In this document: positions 1-10,313 of the stretch, piece after piece
Layout of the letters: the number at the start of each line of letters is the position of its first letter
How positions within the stretch are numbered: position 1 is the first letter of the stretch
Assembly (NCBI RefSeq): GCF_958295425.1
Contig: NC_081152.1
Location: 23,568,015 to 23,632,014, forward strand
DNA: 64,000 bases
Direction: 5' to 3'
Source: Solea solea
Lineage: Eukaryota; Chordata; Actinopteri; Pleuronectiformes; Soleidae
Program-made: the position numbers and the translations under genes
The notes under the pieces: generated by a model
The model's database searches: none
Told to the model about the DNA's origin: nothing
Seen by the model: the letters and a program-made list of their open reading frames with translations, nothing else

Positions 1-143
1 CCAGCAGTGGTATGTACTTACTTCCATACTAGGTTAGTACCAGGCTTCTGAAAAACCAATCATGAGTCATTTGTTGTTTTATAAAACTCCATTGATGTAA
101 GCTAATATTGTGGTACATGCAATGATCTTAGACTTGTTTGCAT

Positions 144-400
144 TCATTCTTTTTTTTCAGTGGCAGAACTTGGGAAGACACCTGGGAGCCTGCCAGCAAC
201 TTTAAGGACTCCATTTAATGTTTTTGTTTGTGTCTTTAAGACACCTGTATGTTGAATGTTATTCTCTATCTCTCTCTGTCTGTGCAGAGAATAAAAATTA
301 AGATTTGTTAATTTTTTTAAATTCACTTCAGTTTGCCTTTTTCGTTACATTTCTTGCACACACTCCTCCACTTCTCTCATTTAGTGTTTTTAATAGGCAA
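144..400. other. No recognisable gene
   Basis: This stretch has open frames of about 60 codons but no domain that I recognise. It is AT-rich with a pyrimidine tract ending in TTTTTTTTCAG at about 150-160, which resembles a splice acceptor, but no coding exon follows it convincingly. I make no gene call. Confidence 0.3.
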
Positions 401-655
401 GTCAAGTTTTCTCCGGGTTCTCCGGCTTCCTCCCACAGTCCAAACACATGGAATATGGAGATAAGGTGAATTGGTCACTCCAAATTGACCGTAGCTGGGA
501 GTGTGAGAGTGAATGGTTGTTGGTCTCTATGTGTGGCCCTGCAATGGACTGGCTAACTGTCCCCGCCTATCGCCCTATATCAGCTGAGATTGGCACAGCA
601 CCCGGCGTGACCCTCCAGTGGAGGATAAAGTGGTAGATGATGGATGGATTGATGG
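400..655 (+). repeat. Interspersed repeat with TGGATGGAT-like tail
   Basis: The sequence runs from a phrase like TTCTCCGGCTTCCTCCCACA through a match to 'gtggccctgcaatggactgg' and ends in a degenerate GATGGATGGATTGATGG tail. This order is that of a very common teleost dispersed repeat (the 3' portion of a LINE or a derived short element). The 62-codon frame over it at 448-636 is not a gene. The exact family is not determined. Confidence 0.6.
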
Positions 656-1430
656 ACAACATAAGACACATATTTCTCAAATTGCTGACTTATACTGTAG
701 GCAAGTCTTGTGAATGTAGATGGATGAAAGCAGATTGTGTTGTACCAGATGTGAATTCAAAAGGTGAATTAAGTTTTAATTCAGTTGTTTGAGATCATAT
801 TTGGTGAAACCAACAATTCAGCACCATAGACAGTTTAGCACTGTAAAATCTCGCAATAGTGTATTTCTGCTAAGAAAGAGACACATTTCGAACAGTTAAT
901 TTTCTACTAATGTCTCAGAAAAACAATTTAAGTGTCAAAATGTTCAGAAGTCTTCATAATCTGCGCTCACTTTTATTTCTCCCAATAGAGGTAACATAGG
1001 ATGCTACAGGGCTAATAAAGGGGAGAGGCAGTGATGTTACATTTTCATATTGAACATATTCATACTCATATTCAATTATATTTAACGGCAGGGGCTACAG
1101 TAAACCAATTTGACACACGTACAGGAAATTACTCTAAAACTGCTCTGTCGTCCAATGATTTGTATATTTTAATGTTTGTTCAATAATGATTTTAAGAAGA
1201 AATCTACAACAAATGCAGAGGAATAAAAATTAAACGCATTCATGGTTGTGCTTTTAAAATCTTGTGATTTCATGAATAAAATATGCATCATCCATACAGA
1301 ATATTAGATTATTGGCCGTTTCGGTTATATAAAACTCTCAGTTTAGAGTTTCTAGCTAGTTGAATTTGTCTGTTGTCTATGAACAAGTAAAATACAAGCA
1401 GAGCATCTGTTATAAGTATATAATAGATAA
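656..1430. other. AT-rich intergenic sequence, nothing recognised
   Basis: There is no long open frame, no RNA gene and no clear terminal repeat. Short A/T runs and scattered stop codons fill all frames. It precedes the duplicated block at 1440-1760. Confidence 0.4.
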
Positions 1431-1439
1431 TAAACATGA

Positions 1440-1757
1440 AACATTTCTTTTCCAGGTTTATTTTGAAAGTGTAATCGTACATTGTAAATTTATTCTCCTA
1501 ATTCCGTCCACCCGGATGTCGGTAAATGCGCGATATTTAAGCATCTAACTAATTTCATATGTTTGGCCTAATAATGCTGCTACATGATTGGTATTTATGA
1601 AATAGGGTGAAAAAATTGTCTTTAGTAGCAGTATTACTCTTACTCGTAAAATATGAAACATTTCTCTTCTGGGTTTATTTTGAAAGTGTAACCGTACGTT
1701 GCATATTTATTTTCCTAATTCCGTCCACCCGGACGTGGGTAAATGTGTTGTCGCTAA
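1440..1757 (+). repeat. Pair of about 100-bp diverged direct repeats
   Basis: Two blocks, about 1440-1535 and 1658-1757, share the same order of words: AAACATTTCT, GGTTTATTTTGAAAGTGTAA and CCTAATTCCGTCCACCCGGA. They are about 218 bp apart and differ by scattered substitutions. The short frames at 1360-1548 and 1607-1885 both read through the repeat (the peptide core ETFLFxVYFESV recurs) and are not convincing genes. The repeats lie just upstream of the L2 LINE copy beginning near 1878, so they may be duplicated regulatory sequence or the remains of another insertion. Confidence 0.55.
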
Positions 1758-1877
1758 CTTTGCAGTGCCACGGGCCCATATCAATAAAACATCCCAGAGC
1801 GTCCAGATGTGGAGCGAGAGGGGTACCGACAGCGTCACTTCTTGAAGCGTACGGCCAGCTGCCGATTTTGACGCATT

Positions 1878-3405
1878 GGGAATGAGAACGTTGGTTACGT
1901 CGGGGCGGTAACGTATTGTGTCACTTCCTGTGCTTCCACTGGTGTTACGCTGTGTGTCTCCTGCTCTCTCCGTGTGTCTCCTGCTCTCTCCGTGGTTCTC
2001 TATCTACTGTAACAATCGATTAACTGAACAAACACTTGTTTTATTGAATTGACTAATACTTTCACCCGCTACTTTTGCTTAAACTCTATCGTTCACGTAG
2101 ATTCACGTATGGTGTTTTTTTCTTTGCTAGCGTAACAAGTTAGCTTAGCAGCGATGGCTTCTTCCTCTCCTTCTCCTGCTCTCTCCTGTCGTCATTCAAC
2201 TGCTGGCTGTCGAGGTGGTGTCCAGAAAACAACATTGGGTTTTTAGATAACTGGCAAACCTTCTGGGGGAAACCTGGTCTCATGACCATTTTGGATGGAG
2301 CAGCTCTCTAATCTAGCAGCTTAGGACATTTTATTAGAAACCCATGACAATCCAGAGCTGAGACCAGGACACAGAGTTGCAGTCTTTCATGCTTCTCTGT
2401 GCTTCTTTTCGAGCAGTCACCAATTAAAAACCCCATAGAGACTGTGTCTGTCCCTCGACCTACTAAAGTAAAAACTAAAGTAAAAACTAAAGTAAATAAA
2501 GTAAATAAATCAATAACAACCCGAAGAGGAGTTAGATATTCTAACTTAATAATGATTAATACCGACAATAAAATAGAGTCAAATAATACCACTTTTAAAT
2601 GTGGACTATTAAATATAAGGTCACTCTCCTTAAAATCTGTTTTAATAAATGATCTAATTTCTGACAATTGTATTGATTTATTCTGTATACTGTAACTGAA
2701 ACTTGGTTACATGAAGAAGATTACGTTAGTCTAAATGAGTCAACTCCACCCACTCATGCTAATACCCATAGTCCTATAAGCTCAGGCCGAGGAGGAGGTG
2801 TAGCAGCCATTTTTAATACTAGATTATTAATCAATCCCAAGCCCAAACCAGGATATTCATCGTTTGAAAGCCTTATTCTTAATCTTTCTCATCCTAGTTG
2901 GAAATCACAGAAACCAATTATGATAGTCACAGTTTATCGTCCACCTGCACCTTATTCAGAGTTCTTATCTGAGTTAGTACTTAAGACAGATAAAATCATA
3001 ATTGAAGGGGATTTCAACATCCATGTAGATGTTGACCGTGATAGTCTTAGCTGTGCATTTAACTCGCTGTTGGAATCAGTTGGTTTTATTCAACACGTTA
3101 ATAAATGAACTCATTGCCTTAATCACACTCTCAATCTTGTTTTGACTTATGGTATTGATATTGATAACTTAAACATATTTCCTAAAAAACCCTCTCCTTC
3201 CTGATCATTATCTACTCACATTTAATTGTGAGCCGATGCCTGTCTGATAATATTATTAATACATTCAAAGAGACAGTGCAACCTTTATTTAACGCAGTGC
3301 CATATGTCAGTACATCTGAAGGTACCTTTTGTGATTTTACTCCCGCCCTCATAGATAACCTTGTTGATAGTACAGCGGCCTCACTGCGTACTACACTGTA
3401 AATAG
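1878..3405 (+). mobile_element. L2-group LINE, 5' part (ORF1 esterase remnant and endonuclease)
   Basis: This is the 5' half of an L2/CR1-group LINE. Near 2215-2340 there is a remnant of the esterase-like ORF1 with a deletion of the DGxHP block that the 33-kb copy still has. From about 2580 the apurinic endonuclease begins: [12 protein letters not shown] (frame 2399-2695), then after a frameshift [12 protein letters not shown], and in frame 2920-3108 VTVYRPPAP and EGDFNIHVDVD, the metal-binding core. Stops and frameshifts near 2695 and 3108 break it. The reverse transcriptase is absent. The same 5' region occurs inverted at 32830-33838, which lets the missing ORF1 block be recognised. Confidence 0.75.
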
Positions 3406-3526
3406 TGATTTTGGAGGGAGGTAAATAAAATATATGTAAATCGTGTAAAATGTACTTGATAATTGTAGTCAGCCAAGGAATTATAAAGTAATGGGTAAAT
3501 TATACACATACTACCTATCATACAAC

Positions 3527-4440
3527 TTCTGGCGCAGACGCGAGTGGCAGCCTTTCTAGCAGCTCCGCGTGTTTACACCTTTAATTTCCTTATCCTACTT
3601 TGAAGTCAATTCTCTTGGTTTCTATTGAAATATATTAGTATATCCCATGGATATGGATTATTCCACACCGAGACTCATGTATTCAAGCAACTTTTTGCAT
3701 GCTCTGAGAGCAAAGTCCTGCATCGGTGTAGTTCCGTGTTTACCTGTGGACATGAGGAAGCCGTACCGAGGCTGCAGAGCCTGCGCTGGGGAAAGCTGAC
3801 CACAATCTGGTCCTGTTAAAACCTCACTACATCCAAAGAGTGAGGAGGCTGCCAACAGTCACACGCTCATTCAGGAAGTGGTCTCCTGAGGCTGAACTGG
3901 CTCTACAGGACTGCTTTGAGACCACTGGGATATTTTGCATGGGTCCCACAATGAGAACACTGAGGCGGTGGTTGACTGCAAAACTGAGTATATCAACTTC
4001 TGTATGGACGTTGGAACGTTGAAGAAGGAACTCAGAGAGGCGAAGGAGCAGTACAGGAGGAAGATAGAACAAAAGATGCAGGAAAACAACATGAGGGAGT
4101 TGTGGGGGGGCATGAAGACAATTACTGGCTGCAGCTCCAAGAGAAAACCCCCATGGAGAGTGATGTGGGAAGGGCAAACCAGTTAAACCAGTTCTTTAAC
4201 AGGTTTGATCACCCCATCCCATTCACACATTTGAAAGCAGCTGCCCTCACCCCTCCAACCTACACAAGCCTCCACAAACACGGATGAGGACACCTCTCAA
4301 CCCCCCACCAAACCACCAACGACCACAGTAGCTCATGCTTAAGGAGAGCTAAGGAGGCTGCGCCCTAACAAAGCTGCAGGTCCAGATGGAGTATCGACTA
4401 CTGAAGGCCTGCAGGCCTCACCACCCCCCGACTACCGCAG
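3527..4440 (+). mobile_element. Rex1/Babar-like LINE fragment, 5' region to start of RT
   Basis: The fragment opens with a GC-rich leader around 3527-3600 typical of this LINE group. In shifting frames it encodes the end of the endonuclease (ADHNLVLLKPHY near 3795), the linker RRLPTVTRSFRKWSPEAE (about 3840-3900), a coiled region ending in KTITGCSSK (3935-4186), and the pre-RT signature RRLRPNKAAGPDGVS near 4340-4395. At least three frameshifts separate these pieces. It stops at the TA microsatellite at 4450. The linker resembles the minus-strand Rex1-like copy at 57-59 kb. Confidence 0.7.
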
Positions 4441-4449
4441 ACACCTGAC

Positions 4450-4485
4450 ACCATATATATATGTATATATAAATATATATGTATG

Positions 4486-4517
<32 letters not shown>

Positions 4518-4525
4518 TAATAGGG
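4450..4525. repeat. (TA)n microsatellite
   Basis: An uninterrupted-to-imperfect TATATA tract with occasional TATG and AAAT interruptions. It truncates the LINE fragment to its left. Confidence 0.9.
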
Positions 4526-4562
4526 CCTGTTTTTATATAAACAGTTTTTACTGTTAATACAT

Positions 4563-5040
4563 TTTAGATAGATAGACAGATAGATAGATAGATAGAAATT
4601 CACAGTTCAGCAGCTCAAAGAATATGTTACAAAATAGAAACATAAGAGGCATGCAAAGTACAGTCTAAATATAATATGACATTGACAAAGTAATGAATTA
4701 TAAATCAGTAAGTTCCGTCATTACAGTGCAAGGTGAGTGTGTGCATGCAAATGTACGTGTGTGTTTGTATGTGTCATGTATGATGCAGGTTGAAGAGTCA
4801 AATGGCATGGGGGAGGAATGCTTCTGTCACTGAAGCTGCTCCTCAGTCTGTATATGGTGCTGTGTAGTGGATGGTGTGGATTATCTATGATGGACAGGAG
4901 CCTGTTGAGTGTGCGTCGCTCAGCTATGTATGTCAGGCTGTCCAGTTCTGTGCCTACAACAGAGCCTGTGTTACAGGTCCCAGAACGGAGACCTTGTTTA
5001 CAGTTAATAATTAAAAATGTGAAATTCTGTCTCACTGGAT
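4563..5040 (-). mobile_element. LINE 3' end (ORF2 C-terminus and TCTA tail), minus strand
   Basis: Read on the minus strand, frame 4721-5173 ends a LINE ORF2: RRTLNRLLSIIDNPHHPLHS is followed by SSFSDRS, the C-terminal pattern of L2/Rex1-type LINEs. The 3' end runs to a (TCTA)n tail, seen on the plus strand as GATA repeats at 4563-4598, as expected for LINEs that end in a short microsatellite rather than poly(A). The 5' part is missing. Confidence 0.65.
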
Positions 5041-5314
5041 AACACTGGAAAGCTGGAAAACAGCACAAACAAAGACAGTCAGAGACGTGATGTTGAGGTT
5101 TCTTCGGCATCCCCGAATACAATGAGTACCTCCCCTGAACCCACCCTGCCGAAACTGAACTGCCACCCCACACTGCCCCCCACTGTTCTGGAAGTGCACA
5201 ACAGGTTTTTACACCCAGAACAGAAAACTGTGCTGTTCACAAGCAAACCACGTAAATATATGGCAGAAAAATACAATATGAATAAAATATTAATACCCCC
5301 CATGTGATCACACA
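5041..5314. other. Unassigned sequence next to Ty3/gypsy 3' end
   Basis: Frames of 60-80 codons exist on both strands but match nothing that I recognise. This may be the 3' untranslated part or LTR remains of the Ty3/gypsy element. No LTR pair could be identified. Confidence 0.3.
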
Positions 5315-5857
5315 TTAGTGGGCGTCACACACCAACAAATAAAAATGACTCCTGGCATTAGAAATTACAGCGTTACCCACTTTAACTCCCCAATACACCC
5401 GTGCTGAGGTACCATAAGGCACAAAAGAAGTATAAGGCAACCACTGACATGACATAGCGAGGTAGGTTGAGTGGCATGGGATGTGATGTGCCCGCATGTC
5501 CCCTACTGGCATATGTGGTAACCCCCAGGTACTAATACAATTGACTCTACCTTGCGGCTGGTAAGACGGTTCACCTAGAGACTCATAAGTTAACCTCTGA
5601 GCAGGCTTTATGTTGCCTGTGGATCTCCGGACTAGTACCCTGATCAACTGGCTGGTTGGACTGTGCGACTGACTGACTTGAATGTGAGACGTGTGTGGGA
5701 TGACCTGGTGAGATACAGTTTGTTGGTGAAGCTACTGAAATGACATGTACCCTGGCTGACTATTGGGTCACTGAGGCGATATTGGCCTGTCTAGTTCTTG
5801 TTACCCCACCACATCTAACCCTTCCCCTTCCTCTACTAGCACTGGGTCAAACGTAGG
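5315..5857 (-). pseudogene. Ty3/gypsy pol C-terminal tail, fragment
   Basis: The minus-strand frame 5315-5647 begins VLVRRSTGNIKPAQRLTYES and continues GEPSYQ, the region after the integrase of fish Ty3/gypsy elements, where a polyprotein tail of the R-R-S-T-R-N type is common. Upstream on the same strand (5650-5857) coding-like sequence is broken by stops. The frame is cut at 5857 by the BEL/Pao insertion; the GTAGG at 5853-5857 is repeated at 9589-9593, where the gypsy sequence resumes. The piece is not functional. Confidence 0.7.
5853..5857. repeat. Target-site duplication GTAGG, left copy
   Basis: GTAGG lies immediately outside the left LTR and again at 9589-9593 outside the right LTR. 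Five bases is usual for BEL/Pao integrases. Confidence 0.9.
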
Positions 5858-6307
5858 TGTCCAGATTTCTGCTGGCTGGTCTTTCCAGCCCAATGCTCCC
5901 TTCTGGAAAGGGTAACCAGAACAAGTACGGCGGGCACAACTCGACTGTCTTTCTGAAAGTTTATTCCACATACACAGTTAAGCAACAGTTAAGTTAAGTT
6001 GAAGTTAGTTTGAAGTCAGTTAGACGGTCAGTTAGACATCAGTTAGACAGTCAGTTAGACAGTCAGTTAGACATCAGTTAGACAGTCAGTTAGACAGTCA
6101 GTTAGGTTGTAAAACCGACAAGTCGTACAGGTTCTAATGATAGATAGCTTTACAAAGGCGCATACGAAGGCAATATATAACAAAACATGGCTTTGACGAT
6201 GCACCTTAAAGGCACTTTAAAGGCAACGGTGCTTTGATGCCAGTTACAACAATGAACAGACAAATAGAATGAAAGACAAATAGCTTTGCCTGCTAGAAAG
6301 TTCTACA
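5858..6307 (-). repeat. BEL/Pao 3' LTR
   Basis: On the minus strand it begins TGTAGAACTTTC and ends ATCTGGACA, the canonical TG..CA. It contains a run of CAGTTAGACAGT-like short tandem repeats at about 6017-6105 and a TATATAA word near 6173. Just outside it (6308-6316) the minus strand reads purine-rich GTGGGAGG, a plausible polypurine tract. Confidence 0.9.
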
Positions 6308-6583
6308 CCTCCCACTTGGCCTACTGATTCCTAAATCCAAGTAGGCCACAACAACCACAGATTTTGCCTTTCGAAATGGCTACATTGCTGGGTACGAACA
6401 TGTTACACACGACTTTACCTTTCAAATGAGTACATGAAGCTACATCGCGGGGTATGAACGTATTACACACACAATTTTTACCTCAACTTAAAGCTACATC
6501 GCTGGGAACTACGATATGAATAACAGATACAAATGACAAATAAAGGTTTCACATTGTCCTTGGTGACGCAGTGACGCCCTTTA

Positions 6584-6845
6584 CCGAAACACACCACCAC
6601 CTCTCGTGGAGGATGGTGGAGGGGGGTGCTTGATCCTTTTTCTTTCCGAAACACACCACCACCTCTCGTGGAGGATGGTGGAGGGGGGTGCTTGAACCTT
6701 TTTCTTTCCGAAACACACCACCACCTCTCGTGGAGGATGGTGGAGGGGGGTGCTTGATCCTTTTTCTTTCCGAAACACACCACCACCTCTCGTGGAGGAT
6801 GGTGGAGGGGGGGTCTTGATCCCTTTTTCCGAAACACACCATCAT
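6584..6845. repeat. 62-bp tandem repeat, four units plus part
   Basis: Units start at 6584, 6646, 6708, 6770 and 6829 with the word CCGAAACACACCACCACC. The first three are 62 bp; the fourth is shortened to 59. Because 62 is not a multiple of three, the minus strand stays open while cycling through frames, which explains the repetitive peptides predicted here (STRGGGVFRK, HERWWCVSE). These are not credible proteins. The repeat lies in the 3' untranslated part of the BEL/Pao element. Confidence 0.9.
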
Positions 6846-6938
6846 GTGGTGGGGAATCTATTTCTGTTCCTCCACTGGCAACAGAACCACCAGCCTTCTG
6901 ACATCTCTGTGAAGGATGGTGGAGGGACGGCTCTCCTT

Positions 6939-8726
6939 CTATTTGCCTTTCCCACCTTGTCCACTGGAAACCGGACAACTTTGGCACGTCCTCACCTTCA
7001 CATCTCGTACTATGCCTTTTGCATCAGGATGGGCCTCCACAACTCGACCGAGCCTAAACTGGCCTCTCAGTGCATTCTGGTCAGCCAACCACACTAAGTC
7101 TCCCACTGTGACGTTCCTTGCGGGTGGGTGCCACTTCTGTCGAACGAAGAGGCCCAGGCCCGCCAGCTGGCTCCACCGCTTCCAGAACTTGTTGACCTTG
7201 TTGTGGACCGCCCTCAGGCGCGCAACGGGGTAAGTCAGGTATTCGAACCCTCGAGAGTCCCCTCTAGGCCCAGCACGGCAAAGCAGAAGTGAGTTTGGAG
7301 TGATGACTTCTACAGTCTCGTCTTCTACCTGGACTTTCGCGCCGACTGGACTTTCGTTTGACAGATTAGCTGCCAGGTAGGGGAGAGTCTGGAACTCCAG
7401 TGCTGTCAGGTGACTTTCCACCCCGATGTTGCTCAACGCTCTCTTGAGTGTACGGACTGCTGCTTCAGCTGCTCCGTTTCGGTGGGGAGAGTCTGCTGGG
7501 TGAAACACCCATGACCGGTCAGTCCCAGCGGCGGTTTGGGGTGTGAATACCACACCCCAGACTTTCATCTTTATTCCCCGCCTCACAGTGTCTCTTATGA
7601 CGTAGCGGGATGACGTAGTTGCAGTTTCAAGTTCGGTCACTGTCAGTACTACCTCCCACTTTGCTGGAATAGGGGCTCTCCCTATACGAGCAACCCACTT
7701 CTTTACAGCCTTTCGGGCATGACTGACCCCTCCACAGAGCTTAACTAAAGGGTCGTACCTTTTCAGACCCACTCGGACTATGAGTGCGGCTCCCCACAGT
7801 GTCTCATCTTTCTTGGTCTCAACAGGGATCGATTTTGTCTCATATCCAGCCGACTGGAGCCCTGCTAGAGACCTGCTATCTCCATCTGTGAAATTCCGGC
7901 CTTCACTACCAGAATTTAAAAACTTCTGCGCTTGGGTTCTGGTGAGAGCTGCTGTAAAGTCCTTCTTCTGGAGTTTACTCAATGTCTCTGTAGCATCAGC
8001 CGCCACTTTTGCTGCAGATTCCATAGGCCAATCTTTCACTGGACTAGACAGGAACTTGGGACCCTTCTGCCACGCGGAGTTTTCGTCTAGTCGCTTGGGT
8101 GAACACCCTCTCGTGACGAGATCAGCGACGTTGACTTCACCTGGGATCCACCACCAATCAGTTACGGGCCCAGCCTTCTGGATCTCCCTGACCCTATTTG
8201 CAAAGAATGTTTGAAACCCGTAACTGTCTCGCTGGATGGCTCCCAGCACAGTCTGACTGTCTATGACGTGGTCTCTGAGTTCGTGGAGTTCCTGATCCAG
8301 TCCCTGCCTTCTGGCCTCTTGCTGGTACCACTGTAGTGCACTTTTCCTGCCGAGTTCCTCGGCCTGGTCGAAAGCTGAATTGAACCGTGCTACGAAGGTG
8401 CTTATTACCGGCTCAGCATCCTTAAACCACAACATTTCCATTGTCTCATGGTACCTTTGCCCAATGGCGTCCCTCTTTGTCAGAGTGTCTCTTAACTCAC
8501 AGTTGTCGTCCGTTGAGTCTATCTGTTCCAGGTCTTCGATATATTCACTGCAGGCATCGACGAAAATATCATAGTCGTTTTCCAACCCTGCCAACTCTTG
8601 CGACAATTTTCCTGTGCCAAGACGACCAGCTTTGAAATTAAGGCGGTTTATACGCGCCGTTAGGCTCCGCTGTGCATTTGATCGCCTCCGCTGTAGGCTT
8701 TCCAGATCTGGCTTGTCATCTGCCAT
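6939..8726 (-). CDS. BEL/Pao chimeric Gag-RNase H-integrase polyprotein
   Basis: From the ATG at 8726 (an open extension reaches 8870 without ATG) the frame gives about 595 residues. Residues 1-160 are helical and charged (MADDKPDLESLQRRRSNAQR), like a BEL Gag N-terminus. DSQTVLGAIQRDSYGFQTFF and WWWIPGEVNVADLVTRG are the end of the BEL RNase H domain. The C-terminal part has an integrase-like segment with FHPADSPHRNGAAEAAVRTL and a terminal VGDLVWLADQ. The protease, the RT fingers/palm with its DD motif and much of the integrase core are absent, and the joins keep frame. The product could be packaged or act in trans, but it cannot reverse transcribe alone. Confidence 0.8.
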   Translation of the reverse strand: MADDKPDLESLQRRRSNAQRSLTARINRLNFKAGRLGTGKLSQELAGLENDYDIFVDACSEYIEDLEQIDSTDDNCELRDTLTKRDAIGQRYHETMEMLWFKDAEPVISTFVARFNSAFDQAEELGRKSALQWYQQEARRQGLDQELHELRDHVIDSQTVLGAIQRDSYGFQTFFANRVREIQKAGPVTDWWWIPGEVNVADLVTRGCSPKRLDENSAWQKGPKFLSSPVKDWPMESAAKVAADATETLSKLQKKDFTAALTRTQAQKFLNSGSEGRNFTDGDSRSLAGLQSAGYETKSIPVETKKDETLWGAALIVRVGLKRYDPLVKLCGGVSHARKAVKKWVARIGRAPIPAKWEVVLTVTELETATTSSRYVIRDTVRRGIKMKVWGVVFTPQTAAGTDRSWVFHPADSPHRNGAAEAAVRTLKRALSNIGVESHLTALEFQTLPYLAANLSNESPVGAKVQVEDETVEVITPNSLLLCRAGPRGDSRGFEYLTYPVARLRAVHNKVNKFWKRWSQLAGLGLFVRQKWHPPARNVTVGDLVWLADQNALRGQFRLGRVVEAHPDAKGIVRDVKVRTCQSCPVSSGQGGKGK

Positions 8727-9138
8727 TTTTCTTCTTTGAACTCCTGACTCACTCCGGAATTGGAATTGATTGGAGTCGACTCTCTGGTTCGTTGCCAATG
8801 ACTCGTTCAAAGGATTCAGTTCTTTGCAAACGACACGTCCACTAATGGCACATGAATGTCCACGCCCCAAGCTGTCGACGTTACAATGTCACAGTCTGTG
8901 AGGCTCTCTGCCCAGAAGAGCTTTGCATTTGTATTCCTTGTGCAATCTTCACAGCCTTTCCCTCGGCTGCGGCACTTCCTTTAATCCTTCAACGGCCCCG
9001 ATAGCTCTTTGCTCCGGCTTTTCCGTTGAGTGATTCACGACTGATCCACGTCACCAGCGTCCTGGTACCTCACGATCGTCGTCCTCCGCTCGGCAGTCCG
9101 TACCTCCACTGATACGGCGCCGACAACGGTTTTACAAC

Positions 9139-9588
9139 TGTCCAGATTTCTGCTGGCTGGTCTTTCCAGCCCAATGCTCCCTTCTGGAAAGGGTAACCAG
9201 AACAAGTACGGCGGGCACAACTCGACTGTCTTTCTGAAAGTTTATTCCACATACACAGTTAAGCAACAGTTAAGTTAAGTTGAAGTTAGTTTGAAGTCAG
9301 TTAGACGGTCAGTTAGACATCAGTTAGACAGTCAGTTAGACAGTCAGTTAGACATCAGTTAGACAGTCAGTTAGACAGTCAGTTAGGTTGTAAAACCGAC
9401 AAGTCGTACAGGTTCTAATGATAGATAGCTTTACAAAGGCGCATACGAAGGCAATATATAACAAAACATGGCTTTGACGATGCACCTTAAAGGCACTTTA
9501 AAGGCAACGGTGCTTTGATGCCAGTTACAACAATGAACAGACAAATAGAATGAAAGACAAATAGCTTTGCCTGCTAGAAAGTTCTACA
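9139..9588 (-). repeat. BEL/Pao 5' LTR
   Basis: This copy matches the LTR at 5858-6307 over 450 bp with no difference found by reading the lines against each other. On the minus strand it is followed at 9138 and below by GTTGTAAAACCGTTGTCGG, the expected location of the primer-binding site; I cannot assign the tRNA. Confidence 0.9.
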
Positions 9589-10313
9589 GTAGGGTCTTCT
9601 GACACAGCAAGCAAGGTCTCTTGCAGGAGGGAGTGAGCCAAGTCTCTCTCTGGCTTTTGAGTGGGTCTTGGCAGTCCACTGATGGGTTCTCTCCTTACCG
9701 GTAGTCGGAGCCAGTATCCAGTGTCCCCCTCCTCATCTGAGTCTGATAAGTCACTGTTTGCAGCCAGTTCATTGTGATGTTGACTGTTTAACCCTCTGTC
9801 TCTTCTTCATCTCTCGTTAGGTAGTGATGAAGACAAGTTTCTCCTCTTTGCAGGTTCAGATGGTACAGATAAGTCAGAAGGTAAATCATTTACCAGGTGC
9901 AACAGGTTACGATGCAGGGTACGAGTTCTGCCTTCTCCTCTTTCTGGACACACTTTGTACATTGGACCACTGTTCAGTTGCTCCTTGATTTGGTACACAG
10001 TGTCTTCCCAGTAAGATCTCAATTTTCCTGGGCCTCCTCTTTTGCCCTAGTACACGATCACCTGGCAACAGAGTCACTCCTTTCACATGTCGATCGTAGT
10101 ACTGCTTACCCCTGGCACTTGACTGACGGCTGTTTTCGGAGGCAACTTTGTAGGCTTCCTTAATTTTTGCTGCCCACTTTTCCGCATATCCCCGTGGGGA
10201 TGTGACTTCCTCCTCTGTCCCCAGTCCAAATAAGAGGTCTACAGGCAGACGAGGATGGTGACCGTACAGTAGGTTAAGAGGCGAGTACCCTGTGGCTTCG
10301 TGCCTGGTACAAT
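9589..10313 (-). pseudogene. Ty3/gypsy integrase C-terminal part, fragment
   Basis: Starting at 10313 on the minus strand the peptide reads [20 protein letters not shown], the conserved block after the integrase catalytic core. It continues with a [18 protein letters not shown] motif and, in frame 9807-10022, [12 protein letters not shown] and [15 protein letters not shown], the chromodomain-like GPY/F region of vertebrate Ty3 elements. The block is continuous with the segment at 11754-11882 once the LINE at 10314-11753 is ignored, and with 5315-5857 once the BEL element is ignored. Stops and frameshifts show an old, dead copy. Confidence 0.8.

Larger units (their letters stand above)
5858..9588 (-). 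mobile_element. BEL/Pao LTR retrotransposon, internally deleted, recent insertion
   Basis: The element is bounded by two LTRs of 450 bp (5858-6307 and 9139-9588) that look identical by eye, and by a 5-bp target duplication. It reads on the minus strand, so the LTR at 9139-9588 is the 5' one. It encodes one long frame (6939-8726) joining a Gag-like N-terminus to RNase H and integrase parts; protease and reverse transcriptase are missing. A 62-bp tandem repeat follows the frame. At 3.7 kb it is shorter than complete BEL elements. Matching LTRs mean recent integration, so enzymes from another copy must have been supplied. It sits inside a Ty3/gypsy element. Confidence 0.92.

Noticed and set aside
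2308..2667. 119-codon minus-strand frame (and its relative on the plus strand at 32972-33217)
   Set aside because: Antisense of the L2 LINE 5' region; the two frames agree only because the LINE copies are inverted relative to each other.
6584..6845. CRISPR-like regular repeats
   Set aside because: Head-to-tail repeats without unique spacers, in eukaryotic DNA.
6478..7233. Minus- and plus-strand frames over the 62-bp repeats
   Set aside because: Repeat translation in rotating frames; the plus frames are shadows of the BEL ORF.
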